Below, piece after piece: positions 49,353-57,594 of a DNA stretch of 64,000 nt. A program made the translations under genes and the position numbers. This stretch comes from CBDAQR01 sp965199055. GTDB taxonomy: Bacteria; Pseudomonadota; Gammaproteobacteria; Pseudomonadales; Halieaceae. Location: NCBI GenBank assembly GCA_965199055.1, contig CBDAQR010000004.1:682001-746000 (forward strand). The letters are read 5' to 3'. The notes beneath the pieces are model-generated. The model did no database searches. It was not told where the DNA came from and worked only from the letters and a program-made list of their open reading frames with translations. Each line of letters opens with the position of its first letter. The stretch's first letter is position 1.

Positions 49353-50321
49353 ATGATCAGCCTGGAGCAGCAGACGCTGACACCACTCATCGATAGCTTG
49401 CTGATGCGCCTGGATGAGGCAGGGCAGTTTATGCGCCTGCCCATGCCAACCCATCTCGACAGCTTTGTTAGTTGGTATCTGGAGGTTATCCAGTTATTGG
49501 AAAGCCACGTAGCCGCCCACGATGCGCACCCTCCTATGCAGCGCAAGGAGGTGGAACTGATGTGTCGCTGCGCCTCGACGGCAACCAATCTGCGTGAGGC
49601 CATCGATATTGTTGCGGCCTATTCGGTGGCGCTACATCCACGCGCCGGAGAACAACTATTGGTTGTAGAAGGTGATGCTGCTGAGTTTCGCTTGCGCAGC
49701 TTACGAAGTCGTCACACTTCAATATCGCGTGTCGTTGACATAACCGGCCTGCACGCCTTCTATCAATTGTTCAGTTGGTTAATCGGTAAATCCTTGCCTT
49801 TGCAGCGTGTAGGAGTCGTCGAGGGTGCGCGGAGCGAGCTACTGCCATTCCTGGTGTTGTTTGATGCGCCGGCGCTGGAAGAGAGCGATGCCTATAGCCT
49901 GCGTTTTGACGCCGACGTACTCAATACGCCGGTAATGCGCACTCGCGGCGAGTTACAGGCCTTTTTAGACGAGTATCCCTGTCGTATTCTCGGTGTTGAT
50001 AGCGGTTCCACTACGCGGCAGCAAGTACTCGCGTTGCTGGGTGCTGCGACTCAGCAGGAGAGTCCGCTGCCGGGGTTGAAGCAGTTAGCTGCAGTTCTGG
50101 GTGTGAGTGAGATCACCCTGCGCCGGAGGTTGAAGCAGGAAGGTACCTCCTATCGTGAGTTAAAGGACGCCTGTTTGGTCGAAGCGGCCCGCTATCATTT
50201 ACAGCAGCGCCGCCGCTCGATCGAAGAGATTGCCGGCGTATTGGGTTTTGCCGACGCCACGGCTTTCAGGCGCTCCTTCAAGCGTTGTACAGGTATGGCA
50301 CCCAGTCTGGCGAGGTGCTGA
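49353..50321 (+). CDS. AraC family transcriptional regulator
   Basis: About 322 residues from the ATG at 49353 (MISLEQQTLTPL); an ATG at 49332 is a close alternative, and the frame remains open back to 49254. The N-terminal two thirds resemble the arabinose-binding-like sensory domain of OruR/ArgR-type AraC proteins. The C-terminal DNA-binding domain has two helix-turn-helices, LAAVLGVSEITLRRRLKQEG and IEEIAGVLGFADATAFRRSF, then KRCTGMAPS. It is divergent from the BVMO gene and is a plausible activator of it and of the downstream hydrolase gene. Confidence 0.87.
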   Translation: MISLEQQTLTPLIDSLLMRLDEAGQFMRLPMPTHLDSFVSWYLEVIQLLESHVAAHDAHPPMQRKEVELMCRCASTATNLREAIDIVAAYSVALHPRAGEQLLVVEGDAAEFRLRSLRSRHTSISRVVDITGLHAFYQLFSWLIGKSLPLQRVGVVEGARSELLPFLVLFDAPALEESDAYSLRFDADVLNTPVMRTRGELQAFLDEYPCRILGVDSGSTTRQQVLALLGAATQQESPLPGLKQLAAVLGVSEITLRRRLKQEGTSYRELKDACLVEAARYHLQQRRRSIEEIAGVLGFADATAFRRSFKRCTGMAPSLARC

Positions 50322-50383
50322 GGAGAGACAGCGAACGGGCGGTGCACTAGAATGTCCTGCTTCAAGAGTATCGCTGTAAATTC

Positions 50384-51262
50384 ATGAAAGAACGAACCGA
50401 ACCCATTCACTATGAGGTGGAACTCTCGCAGATATCGCTAATGGTGCACGAATGGCCGGGCGAGGGTGACCCCGTTTTGTTACTTCACGCGACTGGTTTT
50501 CACAGCCGTTGCTGGGACCAGGTGGTGTTGCGCCTGCCCGGCGTGCATATCTACGCGGTGGATCTGCGCTTCCACGGCAAGAGTGGTGCAGAGGGCGAGG
50601 TCGATTGGAAACTGATGGCGGCAGATATTGAAGAGCTGCTGGAAAAGCTGCAGCTGAGCAATCTGCTGGGAGTTGGCCACAGTATCGGCGGTCACCTGGT
50701 GGCTCGCGTAGCCGCAGCGCATCCGGATCGCTTCAAGAGCCTCATCATGATCGACCCCGTCATCTTCAATCCTTCACGCTATGAGGCCATGGAAGCGATT
50801 GCCGAGTTCGATCCTTCAGAGCACCCAGTAAGTCGGCGGAAAAACCAATGGCGAGACAGCGACGAGATGTTTCAGCGGTTTCGCAGCAAGCCGCCCTTCG
50901 ATGTCTGGCAAGAGGCGGTGCTGCGCGATTATTGTGAGTATGCACTGGCCGAAGTGCCTGGCGAGACGTTCTACCAGTTGGCGTGCGACCCACTGCACGA
51001 AGCCTCTATCTACATGAGCCAGGCTGGCAATGAAGATATCTACGATTTGATCCCCGGGCTTGAGTTGCCGGTGGTGCTGATGCGGGCTAAAGAGCGCGAG
51101 GGAGGCCCCGGTGATTTCTCTGAATCGCCAACCTGGGGTGAATTAGCGAATATTCTCCCGAACTGTCGGGAAATGTATCTGCCGGATATGACCCATTTCA
51201 TTCCCATGGAAGACCCGGATTTGGTGGCGAAAACCATCCTAGAAGCAAGGGCGCGGAGCTGA
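50384..51262 (+). CDS. Alpha/beta hydrolase
   Basis: A 292-residue cytoplasmic alpha/beta-fold hydrolase: oxyanion segment LLHATGFHSRCWDQV, AVDLRFHGKSG, nucleophile elbow GVGHSIGGHL, and candidate acid/His in the C-terminal LPDMTHFIPMEDP. It matches the epoxide-hydrolase/esterase-like superfamily without a telling specificity. It lies 62 bp behind the AraC gene and one gene away from the BVMO, so hydrolysis of the lactone or ester made by the BVMO is a reasonable inference. Confidence 0.87.
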   Translation: MKERTEPIHYEVELSQISLMVHEWPGEGDPVLLLHATGFHSRCWDQVVLRLPGVHIYAVDLRFHGKSGAEGEVDWKLMAADIEELLEKLQLSNLLGVGHSIGGHLVARVAAAHPDRFKSLIMIDPVIFNPSRYEAMEAIAEFDPSEHPVSRRKNQWRDSDEMFQRFRSKPPFDVWQEAVLRDYCEYALAEVPGETFYQLACDPLHEASIYMSQAGNEDIYDLIPGLELPVVLMRAKEREGGPGDFSESPTWGELANILPNCREMYLPDMTHFIPMEDPDLVAKTILEARARS

Positions 51263-51298
51263 TGTATACTGGGCGGATGTAAGGATTCTGTCAGACTC

Positions 51299-51805
51299 AT
51301 GAAAAAGTTCTTCAAGTTTTTCGCGGGCGAATTCGTAAAGATGATTCCCCCGACAATTTTCTTTTTGGTGATATTTCTTATCGTGGCGTATACACGCTCA
51401 CTGATGGATGACCGCTTCGGGGTCGGTACCGTCACTTATATTGGCGCAATCATTGCGGCCCTCATCATGGGGAAGGCGATTCTGATCGCGGATGCACTGC
51501 CGATCTGGCGGCCGATTGCCGCGCACCCGCGACTCTACCTGATAACAGTCCGCACGCTGGTCTATGCCTTGATTGCTCTGCTGTTTCAGATTGCGGAGGA
51601 ATTAATACCGTTGGCACGCGAGGCCGGCTCGGTCGCCGGCGGCTGGGAAGTCTTGCTCGAAGAAGTCTACTGGCCCCGATTTTGGGCGGTGCATATTCTC
51701 ATGCTGGTGTTTCTGGCGTTCTACAACATCATTGCCGTGACGGTGGAGGTCATGGGCGCCGCAGAATTTCGCCGGATGATTTTTGCCAAACCCTCGGCAG
51801 GCTAG
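51299..51805 (+). CDS. Small integral membrane protein of unknown function
   Basis: A 168-residue protein with about four hydrophobic segments: FKMIPPTIFFLVIFLIVAYT preceded by lysines, YIGAIIAALIMGKAILIADAL, LITVRTLVYALIALLF, and FWAVHILMLVFLAFYNIIAVTVEV. I do not recognise the family with certainty. The N-terminus is strongly basic (MKKFFKFFAGEFVK), consistent with the positive-inside rule. It follows the hydrolase gene by 36 bp and converges on the Ltp2-like gene with a 4-bp overlap. Confidence 0.75.
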   Translation: MKKFFKFFAGEFVKMIPPTIFFLVIFLIVAYTRSLMDDRFGVGTVTYIGAIIAALIMGKAILIADALPIWRPIAAHPRLYLITVRTLVYALIALLFQIAEELIPLAREAGSVAGGWEVLLEEVYWPRFWAVHILMLVFLAFYNIIAVTVEVMGAAEFRRMIFAKPSAG

Positions 51806-52977
51806 TTCAGCTTGCCGAGCAGAGCGCCACCGGTCGGGATGCCAACACCGGAGGTGACCAACGCATGGTTGATCTCTTTGTCAGGTTGATTCACCGAGGT
51901 GCCACGCACCAGCCGAGTAGCCTCCACGATGCCGTTGACGCCATGGATGTAGCCCTCGGAGAGCTGGCCGCCGTGGGTGTTGGTCGGCAGCCGTCCGTCG
52001 CGACGCAGTGCGCCATCGAGTACAAAATCGCCTGACTCGCCAAAACCACAGAAATTCCAGGCTTCTATCTGCCACAAGACGATGGGGGAGAAAGCGTCAT
52101 AGATAACGGCTGCGTCGATATCGTCCGGTGTCAGGTCGGCCATCTCGTAGCAGTTCTTTGCCGCGACTTCCATTTCAGGAATGCCGGCGAACTCCTCGCG
52201 ATAGAAAGACGTCATCTGCTCCTGGTCTTTCGATGCACACTGGGCAACGCCGCGAATCTGAACGCCGGGTTGCTTCATGTCGCGCGCGCGTTCCGGTGTG
52301 GTGACGATCACAGCGGAGCCGCCATCAGTCTCCATGCAGCAATCCAGTAATTGCAGCGGATCGGCGATCACCTTCTGGGCGTCGTATTCGGCGCGATCGA
52401 AGGTCTGGCCATGGAAAAAGGCCTGTGGGTTATTAGCGCCATACTCGCGGGTGGAGTGTGCCACTTCGAACAGCGCATCCTTAGTGATGCCGGTCAGATG
52501 CATCCAACGCTGGGTAAACATGGCGACCCAGCTTGCGGGTGTTAGCAGGCCGTAAGGCATGTACCAGCCCCAGTGAATGGCATCGGCTGTGGTGATTTCG
52601 CCGGAAACACCACCGGAAAAACGGTGGCCGGAGCGACCGTTCAGGGCGCGGTAAACCACCACACATTCCGCCATGCCAGTGGCGACCGCCATGACCGCCT
52701 GATGCAGTGAGCCCGTGGCGGCGCCACCGCCGTAGTGAGAGCGGCCCCAGAACGTAATCTCGCCTACGCCCAGCGCTCGAGCGAGTTCAATCTCATCGGT
52801 GGTGTCCATCGTGAAGGTGGCCATACCATCGATCTGGCTGGGGTGAATGCCCGCATCGTCGCAGGCCGCTTTTACCGCCTGAATCGCCAGGTTCAGCTCG
52901 GACACGCCCGAATTCTTGCTAAACGGAGTATTGGCAACGCCCGCAATCACCGCCTTGTCTTTTACATTCGCTACCAC
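51802..52977 (-). CDS. SCP-x/Ltp2-like thiolase-fold protein (candidate steroid side-chain aldolase)
   Basis: A 391-residue thiolase-fold lipid-transfer protein. It has no catalytic thiolase Cys where expected: the site reads RSHYGGGAATGS (residues 79-90). NSGVSELNLAIQAVKAACDDAGI is the typical N-terminal segment, and the C-terminal NTHGGQLSEGYIHGVNGIVEA block carries the conserved His-Gly. The mycobacterial relative Ltp2 works not as a thiolase but as an aldolase, with the DUF35 part of ChsH2, cleaving the three-carbon side-chain remnant from 17-hydroxy-steroid-CoA. Its neighbours here are ChsH1- and ChsH2-like genes in the same order. A close paralogue begins at 63534. Confidence 0.9.
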   Translation of the reverse strand: MVANVKDKAVIAGVANTPFSKNSGVSELNLAIQAVKAACDDAGIHPSQIDGMATFTMDTTDEIELARALGVGEITFWGRSHYGGGAATGSLHQAVMAVATGMAECVVVYRALNGRSGHRFSGGVSGEITTADAIHWGWYMPYGLLTPASWVAMFTQRWMHLTGITKDALFEVAHSTREYGANNPQAFFHGQTFDRAEYDAQKVIADPLQLLDCCMETDGGSAVIVTTPERARDMKQPGVQIRGVAQCASKDQEQMTSFYREEFAGIPEMEVAAKNCYEMADLTPDDIDAAVIYDAFSPIVLWQIEAWNFCGFGESGDFVLDGALRRDGRLPTNTHGGQLSEGYIHGVNGIVEATRLVRGTSVNQPDKEINHALVTSGVGIPTGGALLGKLN

Positions 52978-52980
52978 GGC

Positions 52981-53406
52981 TCAACCCTCCTGCGGCAGTT
53001 CGATCTGGACGGTACCCTGCATGTGCATACCCCAGATGTTGTTCTCGCCCATCACCGACACGTCGACAATGCCGCTCTCTTTCGCAGTGACTTCGCCGGT
53101 AACCGTCATCACCATGCCGGGTACGTTTGGCGCGCCTAACTTAACGTCTAAGGTCTTGACCACCGCTTCCGGACCGCTCCAGTCAGTGACAAAACGTTCC
53201 ATTAACCCCTGGCTGGTAAGGATGTTCATGAAGACGTCGGGTAAGCCGGTCGCCTGGGCCACAGACTTGTCATGGTGTACGGGTTCAAAATCTCGTGTGG
53301 CCAGTGCCGTGCCGACGATTAGGCCAGTCGTAATATCGATCTCCAGCGGCGGCAGGCTGTCGCCGACGTTGACGTCGCTGTAGTTCAGAGTCTTGTAGTC
53401 AGTCAT
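52981..53406 (-). CDS. MaoC-family hydratase subunit, ChsH1-like
   Basis: A 141-residue hot-dog protein. Catalytic Asp39 and His44 sit in TRDFEPVHHDKSVAQ, and DVFMNILTSQGLMERFVTDW follows, a pattern like mycobacterial ChsH1. ChsH1 pairs with the MaoC domain of ChsH2 to hydrate the steroid 17-ene-20-carboxyl-CoA. It lies between the ChsH2-like gene (1 bp overlap) and the Ltp2-like gene (3 bp gap). The sequence supports a heteromeric hydratase; the steroid substrate is an inference from gene order. Confidence 0.87.
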   Translation of the reverse strand: MTDYKTLNYSDVNVGDSLPPLEIDITTGLIVGTALATRDFEPVHHDKSVAQATGLPDVFMNILTSQGLMERFVTDWSGPEAVVKTLDVKLGAPNVPGMVMTVTGEVTAKESGIVDVSVMGENNIWGMHMQGTVQIELPQEG

Positions 53407-54422
53407 TATTCTGCGCCTCCCGCAGCATCGGCTGCCGCAGCGTCGGCTGCCGCAGCTTCGGCTGCCGGATAAAATTGTGGGAGCATCGTTTTCTCATCGA
53501 CTTGCTCGACTTTGCCTTGCACCTTCATGCCGATATGCACGTCGGCTGGATCGCAGCCGACGATGTTGGCCACGAGATTGGTGCCTTCCTTGAGTTTTAC
53601 GACCACGCAGACCAGCGGGTATTGGTAACCAGGAATGCGCGGATGATTGAGCTCGGTGTAACTGAGCACTTCCCCTTCCAATGTAGACTCAATAGAGTCC
53701 CATTCCATTGATTGGCACTCGCCGCACATCGGGCGAGGAGGGTGGCGCAGCGTGCCGCAGTCGCTGCAGCGCTGGATCAGAATTTTTCCCTCGTCACAGG
53801 CATCCCACCACCACTTATTGTCGTGACCGCGCGGAGAAGCAATGCGCGTCGGTACGTCCAGTTTCTCTTCAGAGGGACTCGCCTGGGCCTGACTTTCAGG
53901 CGGGATAAATTTCAACACGCGGAAACGCTGGGTGCCGATTGCTTCGCCGTCCTGATCGCTGAACGTTGCCAGGGTTTCGAAGAAGTAGCCCACGCCGCGC
54001 GAGGTGTCTTTGCGCTCAGAGATGCTGTCGATCTTGATCTCCATATAGACTGTGTCGCCCGGCGCTACCTCTTTGAAATACTCCTGCTTCACATTGGTGC
54101 CCAACACGCCGGTGTAGCCGTTCTCATTAAACAGGTCGACCAGTTCTACCTGTGCGTCTTTGGGGCGTCCCACCGTGGCAACCGGAAAGCCGACCTGGTT
54201 CCACACATATAGCATGGCTGGCGGTGCGATGGTTTTTCCGCGTGCGCTATTCGCCGCCCATTCAGGGTCGGTATAGGCTGGATTGGTGTCGCCCATGGCT
54301 TCAGTCCAGTGGCGAATCATGGCCTCGTTAACCGAGTCTCGAGCGGCTTCTTTTTCGCTGACGGTGCGCCCAACATAGGCGTATACCTGGTCCTCGAACG
54401 CTTTGAGTTCATCCGGCGTCAT
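53406..54422 (-). CDS. MaoC-DUF35 fusion, ChsH2-like
   Basis: A 338-residue two-domain protein. Residues 1-175 form a MaoC N-terminal-like hot-dog (AMGDTNPAYTDPEWAA, without the catalytic His, so non-catalytic). Residues 190-320 are a DUF35 zinc-ribbon/OB-fold with C219, C222, C233, C236 (CX2CX10CX2C, CSDCGTLRHPPRPMCGEC). This is the ChsH2 domain order: the MaoC part joins ChsH1, the DUF35 part binds the Ltp2 aldolase. The C-terminus is an Ala/Asp-rich tail made by a 15-bp tandem repeat, not part of the fold. Length is slightly above mycobacterial ChsH2 (about 310 residues). It heads the three-gene operon. Confidence 0.88.
   Translation of the reverse strand: MTPDELKAFEDQVYAYVGRTVSEKEAARDSVNEAMIRHWTEAMGDTNPAYTDPEWAANSARGKTIAPPAMLYVWNQVGFPVATVGRPKDAQVELVDLFNENGYTGVLGTNVKQEYFKEVAPGDTVYMEIKIDSISERKDTSRGVGYFFETLATFSDQDGEAIGTQRFRVLKFIPPESQAQASPSEEKLDVPTRIASPRGHDNKWWWDACDEGKILIQRCSDCGTLRHPPRPMCGECQSMEWDSIESTLEGEVLSYTELNHPRIPGYQYPLVCVVVKLKEGTNLVANIVGCDPADVHIGMKVQGKVEQVDEKTMLPQFYPAAEAAAADAAAADAAGGAE
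53421..53465. repeat. 15-bp tandem repeat, three copies
   Basis: Three 15-bp units CGCAGC(A/G/T)TCGGCTGC follow each other without gaps and differ only at base 7. They lie in frame in the 3' end of the ChsH2-like gene and encode the repeated Ala/Asp/Glu tail (AAEAAAADAAAADAA). The exact, in-frame period indicates recent duplication by slippage. Confidence 0.85.
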
Positions 54423-54455
54423 GGCAGGTTTTTCCTCTTGGAATCAAATGCAGAA

Positions 54456-54473
54456 ATCAACGGGTGCGTTGAT
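54456..54473. promoter_or_regulatory. Inverted repeat between the ChsH2-like and sulfotransferase genes
   Basis: ATCAACG-GGTG-CGTTGAT has perfect 7-bp arms and a 4-bp spacer. It lies 34 bp upstream of the ChsH2-like start, so it could be the operator of the chsH2/chsH1/ltp2-like operon. No regulator gene is adjacent. The rest of the 187-bp region shows no clear further element. Confidence 0.4.
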
Positions 54474-54609
54474 GGAGGGAAAGCAGAATATACCCCTGAT
54501 GAGAAGGCAGGCAAGCACCCCGTTGGGAGTGTCGCGGCTGGTTCAGATAGTTGACTGAAAGCCTGCAATTCCCTTGTTACACTGCGCGCTCCAGACGAGG
54601 AGATGATCC

Positions 54610-55770
54610 GTGAGCAAAACCGTTTTCTACCCCGATGCCCTCATTGAAGCTGCTATGGAGGCGACGGGCTTCAACGATTTTAGCGACTTGCCGTACCGCG
54701 AAGGCCTTGAGGCATTGTGTCAGACCTACGACATCAACGTGCTTGATCCACAAGGGCGCGAAAAATGCCACGGGCGACTGGTCAACTTACTGTCGGTACG
54801 CCTGCGCTGGGAAGACGCCTGGAAACAAATTCCTGCCGTGGCTCAGCAGGAGATCAGTTCTCCGGTGTTTGTAACGGGATTACCACGCTCGGGAACCTCG
54901 GCGTTCATTAACCTGCTGAGTCAGGCGCCGGAGAATCGTGGCCTGCTGCAGTGGGAAGTGCAATTTCCCGAGCCCTGGCCAGGCAGTGAACCCGGACAAG
55001 AGGACCCGCGCTATCCCTATCTGGTGAAAGCACTGGAGGCCAATCAGGATCCGGATTTCGCGAAGATGCATTTCGTTAGCGCCGATACCCCGGAAGAATG
55101 CGTGATGATTCATGCCTATGCGTTCAACGGCGTACAACTGGGATTTGAGATTATGCTGGAGCCCTATCGAAGCTGGCTCCTTGCGCAGGATCTGGAGCCT
55201 ATGTATCACTATCAGAAGCGACAATTGCAAATGCTCAATTGGCGGAATCCTGGTGAGCGCTGGGTGTTGAAGGCGCCTGCGCATATGTGGGCGATCGACG
55301 ATATTCTCAAGGTTTTCCCGGATGCGAAATTCGTACACTGTCACCGGGACCCGCTGGCGGTGACGGCGTCCATCAACAGTATGAATCGCCAAGTGATGAA
55401 GATGTATGCGGGCGACTGCTCACACATTGAGCCCGGCGTGATCGGTCGGGCGGTCATGGACTGGTACGCCATGTCACTGGAAAAGGCCCTGGAGAGCCGC
55501 GCGCGCCTGCCCGAGAATGTATTTATAGATTGTTCCGAGGCCGAGATTTCCACCAACCCGATGGCCGTGGTCGAGCGAACTTACGATGCCTTCGGCTTCG
55601 AATTCACGGACCCGGCGCGCACTGCGATTCAGGCATATGTAGATGCCAACCCCAAGGGCAAGCACGGTAAGCACGAGTACAACCTGGAGCAGTTTGGCTT
55701 GAGTGACGAAGAAGTGCGCGAGCGATTCGCCTTCTATATCGACGACGGGCGTTTCCCGCTCTCCGACTAA
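54610..55770 (+). CDS. Sulfotransferase family protein
   Basis: A 386-residue sulfotransferase. PAPS loop GLPRSGTSAF (residues 90-99), the 3'-phosphate-contact region FPDAKFVHCHRDPLAVTASI, and the C-terminal DANPKGKHGKHEYNLEQFG typical of this bacterial group. It shares domain layout with the protein at 3666-4928 but is clearly diverged. It would transfer sulfate from PAPS to an alcohol; the acceptor is unknown. A GAGGAG site precedes the GTG start. It stands between the ChsH2-like gene (divergent) and the SLC13 gene (convergent). Confidence 0.87.
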   Translation: MSKTVFYPDALIEAAMEATGFNDFSDLPYREGLEALCQTYDINVLDPQGREKCHGRLVNLLSVRLRWEDAWKQIPAVAQQEISSPVFVTGLPRSGTSAFINLLSQAPENRGLLQWEVQFPEPWPGSEPGQEDPRYPYLVKALEANQDPDFAKMHFVSADTPEECVMIHAYAFNGVQLGFEIMLEPYRSWLLAQDLEPMYHYQKRQLQMLNWRNPGERWVLKAPAHMWAIDDILKVFPDAKFVHCHRDPLAVTASINSMNRQVMKMYAGDCSHIEPGVIGRAVMDWYAMSLEKALESRARLPENVFIDCSEAEISTNPMAVVERTYDAFGFEFTDPARTAIQAYVDANPKGKHGKHEYNLEQFGLSDEEVRERFAFYIDDGRFPLSD

Positions 55771-55777
55771 TTTTGGC

Positions 55778-57520
55778 TCAAGGGCTGAAGGGAAAGACCA
55801 CCGGTATCATATAGATCACCGTCAGGGTGTAGGCGATAGATACCGGTAGTCCGGCTCGCACGTAATCCCTGAATTCATAGCCTCCCAGGTTTTGCACCAT
55901 GAGGTTGGTGGTATAGCCATAGGGCGTTAGGAAGCTGGCGCTGGCGCCGTAGGCAACTGCCATTACGAAGGGCATATAGTTGAGCCCGTAGCTCTCTGCC
56001 AGGCCAAAAGCGATGGGGAAACTCAATGCCGCCGCTGCGTTGTTGGTCATGATTTCCGTCAGCGCCAGCGTCAGCAGGAAAATGCCGACGATGGCAGCGT
56101 ATGGACCCAGCCCTGACAGGTAATCGTGGAATCCGTCGGTGACCAAAAACACCAGGCCCGAGTTGTTCAATGCCTGGGCCCAAACCAGCGCCGAGGCGAT
56201 AATCAACCACAGTTCAAAAGGGAGGCGCCGCCTTAGCTCCGCGGGTGTGACGGTGCCGACGACAAGCATCGCCACCAGCATAACCGCTAGTCCTTTGATG
56301 AGTGGAACAATCTCCAGAGTCGCCAACGCGATCACGGTGAGCAGTGACAGGGAGATAAAGTAATTCTGCGTAGTGGACAAGCCATTGGTTTTGATCTCGT
56401 CCTGGATCACAAAGAAGTTTTTGTCGAGGTTCTTGCGCTCGGAAAAGTCAGGGCCCGCTGCGAGCATGAGTCGATCGCCCGCCTCGATAGTGATATCGCC
56501 AAGCTTGCCCGATAGACGTTTGCCGCCGCGATGCAGGCCGACGACGGCGGCATCGAATTGAGAACGAAAACCCGAATCCTTGATGGTCTTGCCCTCGACA
56601 TTGGCATTGGGCATCACGATAACTTCGGTCAGGTTTTGCTTGAGCAGACCTTCTTCCACGGCGAACAGCGTGAGGCCGTCGAAAGCATCTAAAGCACTGA
56701 GCTGGCTGACATCGCCGGAGAAGATCAGCTTGTCACCCGGTTCAATGACTTCATAGGGTGTCACAGGTGAGATGAGGTGGTTGTCGCGCACGATCTCAAC
56801 CAGGAACAAGGCGTCTAGCTCTCGCAGCTTATTTTCCAGTACCGACTTGCCGGCTAATTGGGAAGTCTCACTGACCTCAGTCTCTATGAGGTATTCGTTG
56901 ACGGCGACTTCTTCAGCATCGTGGGCCGGTAATAGACGCTTATTGGTCAGCACAATCACGATCATGCCGACTAGCGTCGCACTGACACCCACTAGCAGGA
57001 AATCGAAAAAGGCCAGGCCCTGGCCGGTAGCATCTTCAAGGAAGCTGCTCACGATGAGATTAGTGGAGGTGCCAATTAGCGTCATGGTGCCGCCAAGTAT
57101 GGCCATGTAAGACAGCGGGATAAGCAGCTTGGAGGCGGGGTGGTGTGGATTATTCCGAACCGCATTCGCCAGCGTAGCGACCACCGCTGTGTTATTGATG
57201 ATGGCGGAGAAAAGCGCGGTAACGACACCCATCCTCACCAGGCTGCGCTTGTAGCGCGCGCTGATGATCTTATTGGCCAGGTCGGTCAACCAGCTGACTT
57301 TCTCCACGCCCACTGATACCAGGAGCAGTAATACCAGGGTAATCAGTCCGGGATTGCTGGCCTTTTGCAGAATCTCGCCAGTGTCGACGAGCCCAAATAC
57401 GTAACAAGCAACCATGCTGGTGCTGAAGACCCACGCCGCAGACCAACGCGAATAGACCAGGCCATAGATCAGCCAGGCGAACAGCACTCCTGTGAGAATT
57501 TGCTCCAACATGGGGGGCAT
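55778..57520 (-). CDS. SLC13/ArsB-type permease with two TrkA-C (RCK) domains
   Basis: From the ATG encoding MPPMLEQILTG (about 57520) the protein has 580 residues. About ten or more membrane helices are split by a cytoplasmic region (about residues 200-370) carrying two TrkA-C-like domains (AGKSVLENKLRELDALFL, GKTIKDSGFRSQFDAAVVG). Conserved transport motifs are SAIINNTAVVATLANAV, LIGTSTNLIVSSF, MTNNAAAALSFPIA and ASFLTPYGYTTNLMVQNLGGY. This is the sodium/dicarboxylate or sulfate symporter branch. The upstream extension to 57754 is an unlikely artefact overlapping the divergent gene. Sulfate or organic-anion transport next to sulfotransferase genes is suggestive. Confidence 0.88.
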   Translation of the reverse strand: MPPMLEQILTGVLFAWLIYGLVYSRWSAAWVFSTSMVACYVFGLVDTGEILQKASNPGLITLVLLLLVSVGVEKVSWLTDLANKIISARYKRSLVRMGVVTALFSAIINNTAVVATLANAVRNNPHHPASKLLIPLSYMAILGGTMTLIGTSTNLIVSSFLEDATGQGLAFFDFLLVGVSATLVGMIVIVLTNKRLLPAHDAEEVAVNEYLIETEVSETSQLAGKSVLENKLRELDALFLVEIVRDNHLISPVTPYEVIEPGDKLIFSGDVSQLSALDAFDGLTLFAVEEGLLKQNLTEVIVMPNANVEGKTIKDSGFRSQFDAAVVGLHRGGKRLSGKLGDITIEAGDRLMLAAGPDFSERKNLDKNFFVIQDEIKTNGLSTTQNYFISLSLLTVIALATLEIVPLIKGLAVMLVAMLVVGTVTPAELRRRLPFELWLIIASALVWAQALNNSGLVFLVTDGFHDYLSGLGPYAAIVGIFLLTLALTEIMTNNAAAALSFPIAFGLAESYGLNYMPFVMAVAYGASASFLTPYGYTTNLMVQNLGGYEFRDYVRAGLPVSIAYTLTVIYMIPVVFPFSP

Positions 57521-57594
57521 GTTCCCTGACTGACGCACCAAAAACAAGCGGAGGGTGGTAGAATGCCCGCCCGAACGATTGGCAGGATAGGGCC

